From Candidatus Bathyarchaeota archaeon (lineage in GTDB: Archaea; Thermoproteota; Bathyarchaeia; Bathyarchaeales; DTEX01): a DNA stretch of 21,209 nt. The position numbers and the translations under genes were made by a program. Shown here one piece after another: positions 1-7,483 of the stretch. The DNA lies in contig PIYH01000008.1 of the NCBI GenBank assembly GCA_003601695.1, positions 1-21,209 of the forward strand. Reading direction: 5' to 3'. Within the stretch, counting starts at the first letter, position 1, and every line of letters begins with the position of its first letter. The notes under the pieces are model-generated. The model was given only the letters and a program-made list of their open reading frames with translations. It searched no databases and was not told the origin of the DNA.

Positions 1-303
1 AAAGAAGGCATACTTCGATTACTTGAAGGATGCGAGAACCGCAGAGCAAGATTTAAATCAGCAATAGCCTTTCATGGCCCCGGCATGAAGACAAAGTGTT
101 TTTTGGGAGTTGTTGAAGGGAAGATATCTAAGACTGCCAGAGGGGAATCGGGATTCGGATTTGATCCTATCTTTGAACCTGATGAGTTTCCAAGTCGAAC
201 ATTCGGCGAGTTATCAGTAGAAGAGAAAAACAAGGTTTCTCATAGGTCACGTGCACTTCGCAGATTTGCAGAATGGTACCTAAAGATAAAAAAGGATCTT
301 TAA
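1..303 (+). CDS. rdgB: XTP/dITP diphosphatase (RdgB/HAM1 family), 5' end outside window
   Basis: The reading frame is open from base 1 and encodes the C-terminal 100 residues of a HAM1/RdgB nucleotide pyrophosphatase. This enzyme removes non-canonical purine triphosphates (ITP, XTP, dITP) from the pool by hydrolysis to monophosphate and pyrophosphate. Seen in sequence: GILRLLEG and NRRARFKSAIAF, then the family signature GESGFGFDPIFEPDE, TFGELSVEEKNK and the SHR motif near the end, which match the base-specificity and C-terminal part of the family. The stop is TAA at 301-303. The missing N-terminal half should carry the T/SxN(T/N)xxK motif. The ribosomal S15 gene follows with its own TATA box. 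In many archaea this gene sits next to kae1-bud32, so those may lie just left of the window (inference). Confidence 0.93.
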   Translation, partial: KEGILRLLEGCENRRARFKSAIAFHGPGMKTKCFLGVVEGKISKTARGESGFGFDPIFEPDEFPSRTFGELSVEEKNKVSHRSRALRRFAEWYLKIKKDL

Positions 304-310
304 ACAAAGC

Positions 311-322
311 CTTTAAATATGA
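311..322 (+). promoter_or_regulatory. TATA box of the rps15 operon
   Basis: CTTTAAATAT preceded by AAAGC looks like an archaeal BRE/TATA pair. A start of transcription about 25 bases on, near 340, gives a short leader that contains the GGAGG at 348-352 used by the GTG start at 360. Confidence 0.5.
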
Positions 323-359
323 TCATCATCGTTTTAGAGAATCTAGTGGAGGATGTAGG

Positions 360-800
360 GTGCCGAAGAAAGAAAAGGGAAAGTCTCATTCCACTCGACC
401 TGTAACTCATAGAAAGCCGAGTTGGTGCAAATACACACCCGAAGAAGTCGAAGCTTTAGTCGTTAAACTCGCCAAGGAAGGGAATTTTCCAAGCAAAATC
501 GGAGTTATCTTACGTGATCAATATGGAATTCCGCTAGTGAAGCCGTTAGTTGGAAAGAGCATAACAGAGATCTTGAAGGAATATAGCCTCGCGCCTTCCA
601 TTCCTGAAGATCTTGAAATGCTCCTCAGAAAAGCTTCTAGACTTCATGCACATCTCGAAAAGCATAAAGGAGACAAGCATAATAAAAGAGCTCTCCAGAT
701 AATTGAGTCCAAAATACATAGACTTTCAGGGTATTATAAACGTAAAGGTGTGCTTCCTAAAGATTGGAAGTATACGCCGACTGTTCTCGCTATCAGGTAA
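360..800 (+). CDS. rps15: 30S ribosomal protein S15 (uS15)
   Basis: This is the archaeal/eukaryotic type of uS15, 146 residues, close to the usual 148-152. It binds 16S rRNA in the central domain and helps form the intersubunit bridge. I start it at GTG 360, because a GGAGG at 348-352 lies 7 bases upstream. The frame stays open further upstream to 273, but there it overlaps the pyrophosphatase gene and lacks family resemblance. The N-terminus is the basic extension typical of archaea (PKKEKGKSHSTRPV), followed by YTPEEVEALVVKLAKEG, PSKIGVILRDQYGIP, and the conserved KHKGDKHNKRALQIIESKIHRL and YYKRKGVLPKDWKY. The next gene (RecJ-like) starts 14 bases after the stop, so the two are probably co-transcribed. 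Confidence 0.95.
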   Translation: MPKKEKGKSHSTRPVTHRKPSWCKYTPEEVEALVVKLAKEGNFPSKIGVILRDQYGIPLVKPLVGKSITEILKEYSLAPSIPEDLEMLLRKASRLHAHLEKHKGDKHNKRALQIIESKIHRLSGYYKRKGVLPKDWKYTPTVLAIR

Positions 801-814
801 TTTCGGGATTTCTT

Positions 815-2269
815 ATGATAAACTATGAGAGACGTGTTCAGAATCTAATGGGAGAAGCATGTAGGGCTGCAAAAGTAATTCTCGAACATATCGAAGAAGG
901 AAATTGTATCTCCGTTTTTTCTCATATAGACGCTGATGGTATATCAGCCGCAGGAATTATGGGCGTTACGCTGTCAAGAATTGAAGCTAGATTTCGGATT
1001 AGAATAGAGAGATGGTTTGATGAGAAGATGGCCAGCGAAATCGCCGCGGAGAAAGACTCCTTACCTATTCTAACGGATATGGGAAGCGGATATATTGATA
1101 TCCTAAACGAAGCATTAAAGGGAAGAGATCTAGTTATACTTGATCATCATCAACCAAGCGGGAAGCATGAAGAAACATTTGTTCATGTTAACCCGGAGAT
1201 ATTCGGAATCAGCGGTGCAAGAGACATAAGCGGCGCGGGAGTGACATATCTGGTGTCTAAGGAGATCTCTGAGAAAAACAGGGATCTAGCATATCTAGCG
1301 GTGATAGGAGCTCTAGGAGATATGCAAGATAAGAATGAAGGTCGATCTTTAGGCGGAGTTAATGAAATAATAGTTAAGGATGCCGTTGAATCGGGCTATC
1401 TTAAAGTTGAAACCGACCTTCTCTTTTTTGGGAGGGAAACGCGGCCGATACATAAGGCTTTAGCTTACACTACTACTCCATTCATACCGGGCTTGAGTGG
1501 AGAAGAAGATAAGTGCTTAACGTTCCTCACAGAGCTGGGAATAAAGATCAAAGAGAATGATCGATGGCGTGCATTAAGAGATCTTTCGCAAGAGGAGAAG
1601 CGTAAGATATTTTCCGGAATATCTGATCATCTCGCATCATACGGGTATAAGCTTAATATCGCAAAGAAGCTCATTGGAGCGGTGTATGTGCTCGTAAATG
1701 AAGAAAGATGGACTCCCTTAAGAGATGCGAGAGAATTCGCCTTACTTTTGAATGCTACTGGAAGAATGGAGAAGCCGGGCTTAGGAGTAGCCATATGCAT
1801 GGGTGATCGTGGCCGATGCTTGAAGGAAGCTGATGGGACTCTTGAAGAATATCGTAAAACTATGATTGAAAAGCTGAGGTGGCTTGATGAACATAGGGAT
1901 CGCCTTGAGGAGATGAGAGGTATCTATGTTCTTCATGGTGGACAAACTATAAATGAGAAGATGATAAGTGCAATTTCGACAATTCTCTCAACAAGTATGC
2001 CTAACATGGAGAAACCTATAATTGCATATTCTATCGTTCAAGAAGAAAAACTCATGAAAGTTTCAGCCCGCGCAACTGACTCTTTAACGCGTAAAGGAAT
2101 TAATTTAGGCGAGATAATGCACATATCCGCTGAGAGGTTTTCTGGAAAGGGAGGAGGACATGATGTGGCTGCTGGAGCCCAAATCCCTATAAACAAAAAA
2201 GAACATTTTTTAAGATTTGTTGACGATCTTGTAGTGAGGAAGCTAAAGGGAAATGAGGATGGAGGCTAA
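815..2269 (+). CDS. RecJ-like DHH-family phosphoesterase/exonuclease
   Basis: This 484-residue protein belongs to the archaeal single-strand exonuclease group related to RecJ and Cdc45 (GAN type). Such proteins act in DNA replication or repair, and some act on RNA. Motifs from the N-terminus: HIDADG at 37-42 (metal-binding DxD), TDMGSG near 87-92, the DHH triad at 110-112, ISGAG then VIGALGDMQD in the DHH core, and the DHHA1 nucleic-acid-binding motif GGGHDVAAGA at 446-455. All metal ligands appear intact, so it should be catalytic, unlike Cdc45. ATG 815 is chosen. A TTG at 764 in the same frame lies inside rps15 and adds 17 residues with no family resemblance. The ribosome-binding site is weak. 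It lies between rps15 and a Pcc1-like gene, an order seen in other archaea. Confidence 0.88.
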   Translation: MINYERRVQNLMGEACRAAKVILEHIEEGNCISVFSHIDADGISAAGIMGVTLSRIEARFRIRIERWFDEKMASEIAAEKDSLPILTDMGSGYIDILNEALKGRDLVILDHHQPSGKHEETFVHVNPEIFGISGARDISGAGVTYLVSKEISEKNRDLAYLAVIGALGDMQDKNEGRSLGGVNEIIVKDAVESGYLKVETDLLFFGRETRPIHKALAYTTTPFIPGLSGEEDKCLTFLTELGIKIKENDRWRALRDLSQEEKRKIFSGISDHLASYGYKLNIAKKLIGAVYVLVNEERWTPLRDAREFALLLNATGRMEKPGLGVAICMGDRGRCLKEADGTLEEYRKTMIEKLRWLDEHRDRLEEMRGIYVLHGGQTINEKMISAISTILSTSMPNMEKPIIAYSIVQEEKLMKVSARATDSLTRKGINLGEIMHISAERFSGKGGGHDVAAGAQIPINKKEHFLRFVDDLVVRKLKGNEDGG

Positions 2270-2507
2270 AATATCATTAATGTACGAAGATGAGAAAATG
2301 AGAAAAGCAATATTAATGGCGATATCGCCCGACAATATGGAAACTCCCAAAAATCTAGAGGTAAAGAGCCTTATTGAAAAAGATAAGGTAGTTACTCTGA
2401 TAATATATAATGGAGAAAACTTTTTAACACTACAGTCTACGATGGATGATCTTTTAAGCTGTGTATCAGCAGCGGAAAAGACGATTTCAGCCTTAAAACA
2501 GAGATGA
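2253..2507 (+). CDS. Pcc1-family KEOPS subunit paralogue (Pcc2 candidate)
   Basis: This is a small protein (84 residues, or 82 from the second ATG at 2259) with the Pcc1/LAGE fold pattern. It has an N-terminal beta strand AKISLMY, a helix EKMRKAILMAISPDN, strands ending in KVVTLIIYNG, and the C-terminal helix starting STMDDLLSCVSAAEKTISAL. KEOPS makes t6A at position 37 of ANN-decoding tRNAs, and Pcc1 dimerises and binds tRNA. A second and more canonical Pcc1 gene lies at 7098-7367. An archaeal Pcc1 paralogue forming a Pcc1-Pcc2 heterodimer has been reported as a fifth KEOPS subunit, and the position behind RecJ suits that gene. It overlaps the RecJ stop by 17 bases and is followed by a T-run. 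Confidence 0.7.
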   Translation: MRMEAKISLMYEDEKMRKAILMAISPDNMETPKNLEVKSLIEKDKVVTLIIYNGENFLTLQSTMDDLLSCVSAAEKTISALKQR

Positions 2508-2534
2508 AGGATCTGCGAAAGATAAACAAAAAGA

Positions 2535-2540
2535 TTTTTT
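2535..2540 (+). terminator. T6 run after the rps15-recJ-pcc operon
   Basis: Six consecutive T lie 28 bases after the Pcc-like stop codon. Archaeal RNA polymerase terminates on such U-tracts without a hairpin. A fresh TATA-like TTTAAA at 2573-2578 precedes psmA, which supports a transcription-unit break here. Confidence 0.4.
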
Positions 2541-2605
2541 AGGCTCCTTTATCAAGTTTTGAGAGAGGATAATTTAAACATGAAAATAGAGCGGGGTAAT
2601 TAGAA

Positions 2606-3340
2606 TTGTCAGTATTCGCTGTTCCGGGAGCTTACGATCGGGCGATCACAGTATTCTCCCCTGACGGTAGATTATTTCAAGTGGAATATGCCCTTGAAAC
2701 CGTTTATAGGGGACCAACTATAATAGGGATCACTTGTCCAGAAGGAGTTGTTATAGGAGCTGAGGAGAAAATTGAGTCTAGACTTCAGGATCCAAACTTC
2801 AGCCAGAAGATTTATGAGGTTGATGCACATCTTGGGGCAGCTGTTGTTGGTATAAGCTCGGATGCTCGCATATTAATAGACGAGTCGAGGATTTACTGTC
2901 AGAGTAACCGCTTGATGTACGATGAACCGGTAGACGTTGAGGTAGTAACGAAAAGAATAGGAGATATCATGCAGCTATATACCCAGCATGCCGGAGTTAG
3001 GCCCTTCGGGGTTTCTCTAATCTTCGGCGGAGTTGACAGAACGGGACCAAGAATATTCACCACGGACCCAAGTGGATCCTACAAGTCTTACAAGGCTGTG
3101 GCTATAGGTATTGGAAGAGAGACCGCTGAAAAGATGCTTGAAGAGGAATATAGGGAGGATCTTACATTAGAAGAAGCAATCAAGCTCGCAGCTAAATGTC
3201 TCTTAAAAGCCGCTCAGTCCAGAGATGAGAAAACCATGATAAAGCTGGCCATAGTGCCGATGTCTACAAAGAGATTCAGAATTCTCTCTAGAGAGGAAAC
3301 TGAAAAATACTTGGCGGAAGTACAGGCAGTGGGGAAGTGA
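2606..3340 (+). CDS. psmA: 20S proteasome alpha subunit
   Basis: This is a complete 244-residue alpha subunit, the non-catalytic outer ring of the 20S proteasome. The N-terminus GAYDRAITVFSPDGRLFQ-VEYA is the alpha-specific signature that forms the gate and helix H0. Later features are GVVIGAEEKI, the VVGISSDARILIDESR segment, and RPFGVSLIFGGVD followed by TTDPSGSYKSYKAVAIG. There is no N-terminal Thr nucleophile, as expected for alpha. The start is TTG 2606. An upstream in-frame ATG runs into a TAG at 2601, and GGGG at 2593-2596 gives a ribosome-binding site 9 bases ahead. The stop overlaps the SBDS start (ATGA), coupling the two. No beta subunit is in the window. Confidence 0.95.
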   Translation: MSVFAVPGAYDRAITVFSPDGRLFQVEYALETVYRGPTIIGITCPEGVVIGAEEKIESRLQDPNFSQKIYEVDAHLGAAVVGISSDARILIDESRIYCQSNRLMYDEPVDVEVVTKRIGDIMQLYTQHAGVRPFGVSLIFGGVDRTGPRIFTTDPSGSYKSYKAVAIGIGRETAEKMLEEEYREDLTLEEAIKLAAKCLLKAAQSRDEKTMIKLAIVPMSTKRFRILSREETEKYLAEVQAVGK

Positions 3341-4029
3341 TGAGTAGAAAATATACAGTAGCGCGGATAAGCATAAAAGGAAAAAATTTTGAAATACTTG
3401 TGAATCCTGATCCGGCTCTTGCATACAAAGAAGGAAAATCTATTCCTCTCTCGGAGGTTTTAGTTACCGAGACTATCTTCAGCGACGCTAATAAAGGCTT
3501 AAGAGCATCTGAGAATGAATTAAAAACGGCCTTCGGAACAACTAATATCCAAAAAATATCTGAAATTATCCTAAAACGTGGATTCCTACAGATAACAGCG
3601 GAGCAAAGAAGAAGAATGATTGAGGAGAAGAGACGACAAATAATCGCGATAATCGCGAAACAATGCGTCGACCCGAGGACGAAACTTCCACATCCGCCGA
3701 TGCGAATCCAGCAAGCGCTTGAACAAGTACACTTTTCAGCTGATCCATTCAAAGATGCTGAAGAACAAGCCAGCGAAGCTATTGCTCTCATCCGCTCAGT
3801 TCTGCCGATAAGTATCGAAAGAATTACAGTATCCGTAAAAATTCCTTCACGATATGTTGGCAAGGCATACGGGACAGTTAAGTCTTTCGGCAAGATCAAA
3901 AATGAGTCTTGGGGGAGTGATGGGTCATTAACAGCTGTCGTTGAGATGCCCGCTGGACTCTACGGTTCGTTTCTTGAAAAACTCGGAAAAATAACACATG
4001 GAAGCGTTGAATCCGAGATTCTAAAATAA
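3340..4029 (+). CDS. Ribosome maturation protein SBDS (Sdo1 homologue)
   Basis: This 229-residue member of the SBDS family, together with elongation factor 2, evicts anti-association factor aIF6 from the large ribosomal subunit. Domain I shows YTVARISIKGKNFEILVNPD, the EVLVTETIFSDANKGLRAS segment and FGTTNIQKISEIILKRGF. Domain II begins near ITAEQRRRMIEEKRRQIIAIIAKQ with the conserved CVDPRTKLPHPPMRI. Domain III begins near SVLPISIERITVSVKIPSRYVGKAY. ATG 3340 overlaps the psmA stop codon by one base (TGATG). A GTG three bases earlier is possible but less likely. The aIF6 gene, its functional partner, lies 5.4 kb downstream on the same strand. SBDS next to exosome genes is a classic archaeal order. 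Confidence 0.95.
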   Translation: MSRKYTVARISIKGKNFEILVNPDPALAYKEGKSIPLSEVLVTETIFSDANKGLRASENELKTAFGTTNIQKISEIILKRGFLQITAEQRRRMIEEKRRQIIAIIAKQCVDPRTKLPHPPMRIQQALEQVHFSADPFKDAEEQASEAIALIRSVLPISIERITVSVKIPSRYVGKAYGTVKSFGKIKNESWGSDGSLTAVVEMPAGLYGSFLEKLGKITHGSVESEILK

Positions 4030-4054
4030 AATAAATGAGTTGAGGATTTTAAAA

Positions 4055-4750
4055 TTGTCAATATTTTATGAGAATAGAGAGATTGTAACTCCAGGAGACT
4101 TACTTGCAGAAGGAGAATTTGAGGCTGGACGCAACGCTTACAAGATAGATTCCAAGATCTACGCATGCAAGCTAGGACTCGTAGAATACAAAGGCAAAAC
4201 AGTCCATGTAGTCGCATTGAATACGTTCTACGTTCCATCAGTCGGAGATACGGTTATAGGCAAGATAATCGAGATTAATCTCCACGGCTGGACAGTCGAT
4301 ATAGACTCTCCATATCTAGCAACGCTGAGACCTACGGAGACATTTAATAAGTCATATAATCCACAGAAAAATGAACTTTCAGAATTCCTAAATATAGGAG
4401 ACCTTATACAAGCAAAAATAATAGCTTATGACAGGACTCGTAACCCTCTCCTTACAATCAAGGAACCTGGACTAGGCAAGATTACCCGTGGACAGATCAT
4501 AAAAGTCTCGCCGGCGAAGATACCTAGAATTATAGGCCGTAAAGGCTCCATGATAAATATGCTTAAAAGAGAGACTCGATGCAATATAATAGTCGGGCAG
4601 AACGGCCTAATACATATATATGGCCGTAACCCTGAAGATGAAAGAATCGCCGTTTTAGCTATAAAGAAGATCGAACTTGAAGCTCACACATCTGGATTGA
4701 CGGATCGTATTGCTGAGATGATACGTAAAGAAAGGAGAGGTATGGTATGA
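4055..4750 (+). CDS. rrp4: Exosome RNA-binding cap protein Rrp4
   Basis: This 231-residue cap subunit of the archaeal RNA exosome has the three expected modules. An N-terminal domain begins with the conserved EIVTPGDLLAEGEFEAG. An S1 domain spans about residues 60-135 (VGDTVIGKIIEINLHGWTVD). A KH domain carries GRKG at 161-164. It binds the RNA substrate and feeds it to the Rrp41/Rrp42 ring. I take TTG 4055 as start, since GAGG at 4042-4045 sits 9 bases before it and the product then begins MSIFYENREIVTPG as in homologues. TTG 4040 would add five residues and destroy that spacing. The stop overlaps the rrp41 start in ATGA. Confidence 0.95.
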   Translation: MSIFYENREIVTPGDLLAEGEFEAGRNAYKIDSKIYACKLGLVEYKGKTVHVVALNTFYVPSVGDTVIGKIIEINLHGWTVDIDSPYLATLRPTETFNKSYNPQKNELSEFLNIGDLIQAKIIAYDRTRNPLLTIKEPGLGKITRGQIIKVSPAKIPRIIGRKGSMINMLKRETRCNIIVGQNGLIHIYGRNPEDERIAVLAIKKIELEAHTSGLTDRIAEMIRKERRGMV

Positions 4751-5493
4751 AGGAAAAAATAAGATTGGTTGATGATAGCGGGATAAGAACAGATGGAAGA
4801 AAACCGGATGAGCTTAGACCAATAAAGTTAGAAGCCGGAGTGCTTAGTAATGCTGATGGCTCAGCATATATCGAGCAGGGAAAAAATAAAATTCTCGCTG
4901 CGGTTTATGGTCCTAGAGAGGTTCATCCTCGCCACCTTGCTCTTCCAGATAGAGCTCTTCTAAGATGTAGGTATCATATGGCGCCATTCTCTGTTCAGGA
5001 GAGAAAATCGCCAGCTCCATCAAGGCGAGAAATTGAATTATCAAAGGTGATCCGCGAATCTTTAGAACCAGCAATATTCCTTGAAAGATTCCCAAGAACA
5101 GCAATAGACTTATTTATTGAAGTTCTGCAGGCGGATGGAGGAACACGTGTAGCTGGAATAACAGCTGCATCCTTAGCGTTAGCAGACGCTGGCATCCCCA
5201 TGAAAGATATGGTAGCTGCTTGCGCCGCTGGAAAGGCTGACGGGCACATTCTACTTGACCTAAATGACCTAGAGGACAAGGAAGGAGAGGCCGATGTGCC
5301 TGTCGCTTATATGCCGAGTATCAATAGAGTTGGACTTCTACAGATGGATGGGCAGCTTACCCCTGAAGAATTTGAGAAGGCCTTTAACCTCGCGATTGAA
5401 GGATGCAAGAGGATATATGCTCTTCAGAAAGAGGCTTTAAAGGCTAAGTACTTAGCGATTAAAGAAGCTGTTGAGGAGGCTGGGCAGAAATGA
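4747..5493 (+). CDS. rrp41: Exosome catalytic subunit Rrp41
   Basis: This 248-residue RNase PH-fold protein is the active subunit of the phosphorolytic exosome ring, degrading RNA 3' to 5' and also able to add A-rich tails. It opens with the family start RTDGRKPDELRPIKLEAGVL. The RNA-binding arginines lie in SRREIELSKVIRESLEP, and GGTRVAGITAAS (131-142) is the phosphate-binding segment. Two acidic residues six apart, D177 and D183, in LNDLEDKEGEADVPVAYMP match the catalytic pair of archaeal Rrp41. The gene overlaps both neighbours by four bases (ATGA), so translation of rrp4, rrp41 and rrp42 is probably coupled, which suits fixed stoichiometry. Confidence 0.96.
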   Translation: MKEKIRLVDDSGIRTDGRKPDELRPIKLEAGVLSNADGSAYIEQGKNKILAAVYGPREVHPRHLALPDRALLRCRYHMAPFSVQERKSPAPSRREIELSKVIRESLEPAIFLERFPRTAIDLFIEVLQADGGTRVAGITAASLALADAGIPMKDMVAACAAGKADGHILLDLNDLEDKEGEADVPVAYMPSINRVGLLQMDGQLTPEEFEKAFNLAIEGCKRIYALQKEALKAKYLAIKEAVEEAGQK

Positions 5494-6293
5494 CTAATGT
5501 AACCATATCGCGTATAAGACAGAAGCAAATTGCGCAGCTGCTTTCAAGTGGAAAAAGACTTGACGGCAGAGGACTGCTGGATTATCGACCGATACAAATA
5601 GAAACAGGTATAATCGAAAAAGCAGAGGGCTCAGCTAGGGTTCGTCTTGGAAAAACTGAAGTGGTAGTGGGAGTTAAAATTGAGATAGGCGAGCCGTTTC
5701 CCGATAGACCTGATGAAGGAGTCTTAACGACGAACGCTGAATTTGTACCCTTAGCCTCTCCGGAGTTTGAGGCTGGACCGCCAACTGAAGACTCCGTCGA
5801 GCTCGCTAGAGTTGTTGATAGAGGAATAAGAGAATCAAAGGCCATAGACTTAAAGAAGCTCTGCATAATCCCAGGAAAGAAAGTCTTTATAGTCTTCATC
5901 GATATTTACGTCTTGAATCATGATGGGAACCTTATAGATGCCTCAGCGCTAGCCGCATTAGCCGCGCTCACAAACACCAAGATCTTCAAGTATGAAGTAA
6001 AAGATGGCGAGGTAAAGATAAAGCCTGGATTCAAAGACTTACCTCTCATAAATTATCCAGTGGCAATAACTCTCGCGGATATTGATGGGAACCTTATCGT
6101 AGATCCGTGGCTAGACGAGGAGGAGATTATGAATGCGCGCTTAACGATAAGTTTCGATAAAGATGGAAAGATATGTGCCATGCAAAAAGGTGGAAGTGGA
6201 ACATTATCTCCGCAACAAATAATTGAGGCTATTAAAATAGCTAAGGAAAAAAGTGAAGAATTACGAGGGTTAGTGGTGAAGAAAAATGGGTAA
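5490..6293 (+). CDS. rrp42: Exosome non-catalytic ring subunit Rrp42
   Basis: This 267-residue RNase PH-fold partner forms the hexameric ring with Rrp41. It keeps the family landmarks SGKRLDGRGLLDYRPIQIE near residues 15-33, the TNAEFVPLASPEFEAGPP segment, ELARVVDRGIRESKAIDL, and VFIDIYVLNHDGNLIDASAL. It lacks the paired catalytic acids of Rrp41, as expected for the structural subunit that contributes to RNA binding. The start at ATG 5490 overlaps the rrp41 stop. The stop lies inside the rpl37ae start region (8 bases of overlap), continuing the coupled operon. Confidence 0.95.
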   Translation: MTNVTISRIRQKQIAQLLSSGKRLDGRGLLDYRPIQIETGIIEKAEGSARVRLGKTEVVVGVKIEIGEPFPDRPDEGVLTTNAEFVPLASPEFEAGPPTEDSVELARVVDRGIRESKAIDLKKLCIIPGKKVFIVFIDIYVLNHDGNLIDASALAALAALTNTKIFKYEVKDGEVKIKPGFKDLPLINYPVAITLADIDGNLIVDPWLDEEEIMNARLTISFDKDGKICAMQKGGSGTLSPQQIIEAIKIAKEKSEELRGLVVKKNG

Positions 6294-6546
6294 AAAGACT
6301 AAGAAGATCGGTCCAGCTGGAGGACTTGGAGCAAGATACGGTGTGAGCGTGAGGAGAAGATACATTGAGATTGTAACGGCTCTTAGAAAGAGATATCGAT
6401 GTCCACAATGCGGCTCAAACGCTGTTCAAAGAGAAAGTGTTGGAATATGGCTTTGCAAAAAATGCGGATTTAAATTCACAGGTGGAGCGTATCAGCCCAG
6501 AACAAAATTAGGAATGACAGCTGAACGAGCTGCAAGAAGCCGATGA
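6286..6546 (+). CDS. rpl37ae: 50S ribosomal protein L37Ae (eL43)
   Basis: This 86-residue zinc-ribbon ribosomal protein of the large subunit has an N-terminal KKIGPAGGLGARYGVSVRRR. It is followed by a C2C2 ribbon with cysteines at 39, 42, 57 and 60 (CPQC and CKKC) and the C-terminal GGAYQPRTK. It overlaps the rrp42 end by 8 bases. In many archaea the tiny RNA polymerase subunit P gene follows this one. Here only about 24 bases separate it from the Brix gene, so that subunit is not encoded at this site. Confidence 0.95.
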   Translation: MGKKTKKIGPAGGLGARYGVSVRRRYIEIVTALRKRYRCPQCGSNAVQRESVGIWLCKKCGFKFTGGAYQPRTKLGMTAERAARSR

Positions 6547-6570
6547 ACCCTCTGGTTTTTGGAAATGATT

Positions 6571-7110
6571 ATGATAACCACTTCTCGACGTCCCACAAAA
6601 TCCATGAGAACGTTATGTAAAGATTTAGTAACCGTGCTTCCCTCTTTAAAAAAGGTAAATAGAGGGAAGATGGGTTTTCGCGCTATGCTGGAGAAGGCGG
6701 CTGAAATAGGAGCAGAAAAAGTGGTCATTATTGACCGATGGAAGGGTCGTCCAGGGAGGATAAGGCTATTTGAGATAGGGGAAAGGATTGTTCAGATTCC
6801 TCCGCAATTATATCTTCGCGGCATAAAACTCAGAAGAGAATTTAAAATCGAAGAAGTAAGCATTCCCCGCACGGTGTTTATAGAAGAGTCAGAAGGCGAA
6901 AATGATGAGATTAGAAAGATACGTGAAGCCTTCTCAAAATTCTTTAATCTTCCAAAGGCTAAATTAAATGACAAGAATGGAACAAGTTTCACTCTTATGC
7001 ATTTTTCGATGGATCATGAGAATCTAATACGAGTTTCTTTCTACTTGATGCCGAGAAAAATAGAAGTTGGTCCGCGCATCAGAATCTCGCATGCTGTGTG
7101 GGATATTTGA
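6571..7110 (+). CDS. Brix/Imp4-domain rRNA-binding protein
   Basis: This archaeal single-domain Brix protein (about 179 residues) is related to eukaryotic Imp4, Brx1 and Rpf proteins that act in pre-rRNA folding and processing. The opening ITTSRRPTKSMRTLCKDL is the hallmark. After it come EIGAEKVVIIDRWKGRPGRIRLFE, with the conserved K/R-rich strand, and a central IPPQLYLRGIKLRREF. The start is uncertain among TTG 6559, ATG 6565 and ATG 6571. I prefer 6571 because it gives the usual M-I-T-T-S-R start, with a GG a few bases upstream. It sits between L37Ae and Pcc1, the standard archaeal context. Confidence 0.85.
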   Translation: MITTSRRPTKSMRTLCKDLVTVLPSLKKVNRGKMGFRAMLEKAAEIGAEKVVIIDRWKGRPGRIRLFEIGERIVQIPPQLYLRGIKLRREFKIEEVSIPRTVFIEESEGENDEIRKIREAFSKFFNLPKAKLNDKNGTSFTLMHFSMDHENLIRVSFYLMPRKIEVGPRIRISHAVWDI

Positions 7111-7367
7111 GAATCAAGCATTCAGCTATAATAAAGCTGGAGCTCCCATCAGTTAGAGAGGCGCAGATATTTTTTGAAGCTCTAAAGCCAGAGACCATGT
7201 CTCCCGCGACGCCTCGTTCTCATGTTCGAATAGAACGGAGAAACTCACTTTTACTTCTCTTCTTCGAAGCAAGCGACACAACTGCTCTTAGGGCTTCATT
7301 AAATTCATACCTAAGCTGGCTTCATCTACTAAAAAGCGTTATAGACGCCTTAAAGGAGTATGAATAG
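7098..7367 (+). CDS. pcc1: KEOPS complex subunit Pcc1
   Basis: This 89-residue Pcc1 protein is the dimerisation and tRNA-binding module of KEOPS, which installs t6A37. The strand SAIIKLELPS and helix VREAQIFFEALKPE precede basic strands (HVRIERRNSLLLLFFEASD). The diagnostic C-terminal helix region follows: TTALRASLNSYLSWLHLLKSVIDAL. It follows the Brix gene as in other archaea and is the more canonical of the two Pcc1-like genes here. GTG 7098 overlaps the Brix gene by 13 bases. A TTG at 7107, overlapping the stop codon itself, is an alternative start, and neither has a clear ribosome-binding site. Confidence 0.82.
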   Translation: MGYLRIKHSAIIKLELPSVREAQIFFEALKPETMSPATPRSHVRIERRNSLLLLFFEASDTTALRASLNSYLSWLHLLKSVIDALKEYE

Positions 7368-7437
7368 AAACAAACTTCAGTCTCCATCTCGAAGAATAAC
7401 ATATCAATCAAGAAGTAATCTTCAAACCTTTCAGTAA
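7360..7437 (+). other. Possible 25-codon ORF between pcc1 and rnp4
   Basis: An ATG at 7360, inside the last codons of pcc1, has AAAGGAG just upstream and opens 25 codons ending in TAA 7435-7437. The product would start MNRN and contain SRRITY. The next gene starts MNRN followed by SRRIAY. It may be a decayed duplicate of the rnp4 5' end or chance. I would not call it a gene without homologues. Confidence 0.2.
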
Positions 7438-7440
7438 TAA

Positions 7441-7452
7441 TTATTTAAATTT
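7441..7452 (+). promoter_or_regulatory. TATA box upstream of rnp4
   Basis: TTATTTAAATTT lies about 40 bases before the rnp4 ATG, placing a start near 7470. It sits in a 116-base gap after pcc1, where a new transcription unit is plausible. Confidence 0.45.
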
Positions 7453-7483
7453 CTCGCTGTTCACGTAAAGTTGAGGCTAAAGG

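Noticed and set aside
3288..3899. 203-codon minus-strand ORF
   Set aside because: Antisense shadow of SBDS with low-complexity Ser/Leu/Ile/Phe content and no family match.
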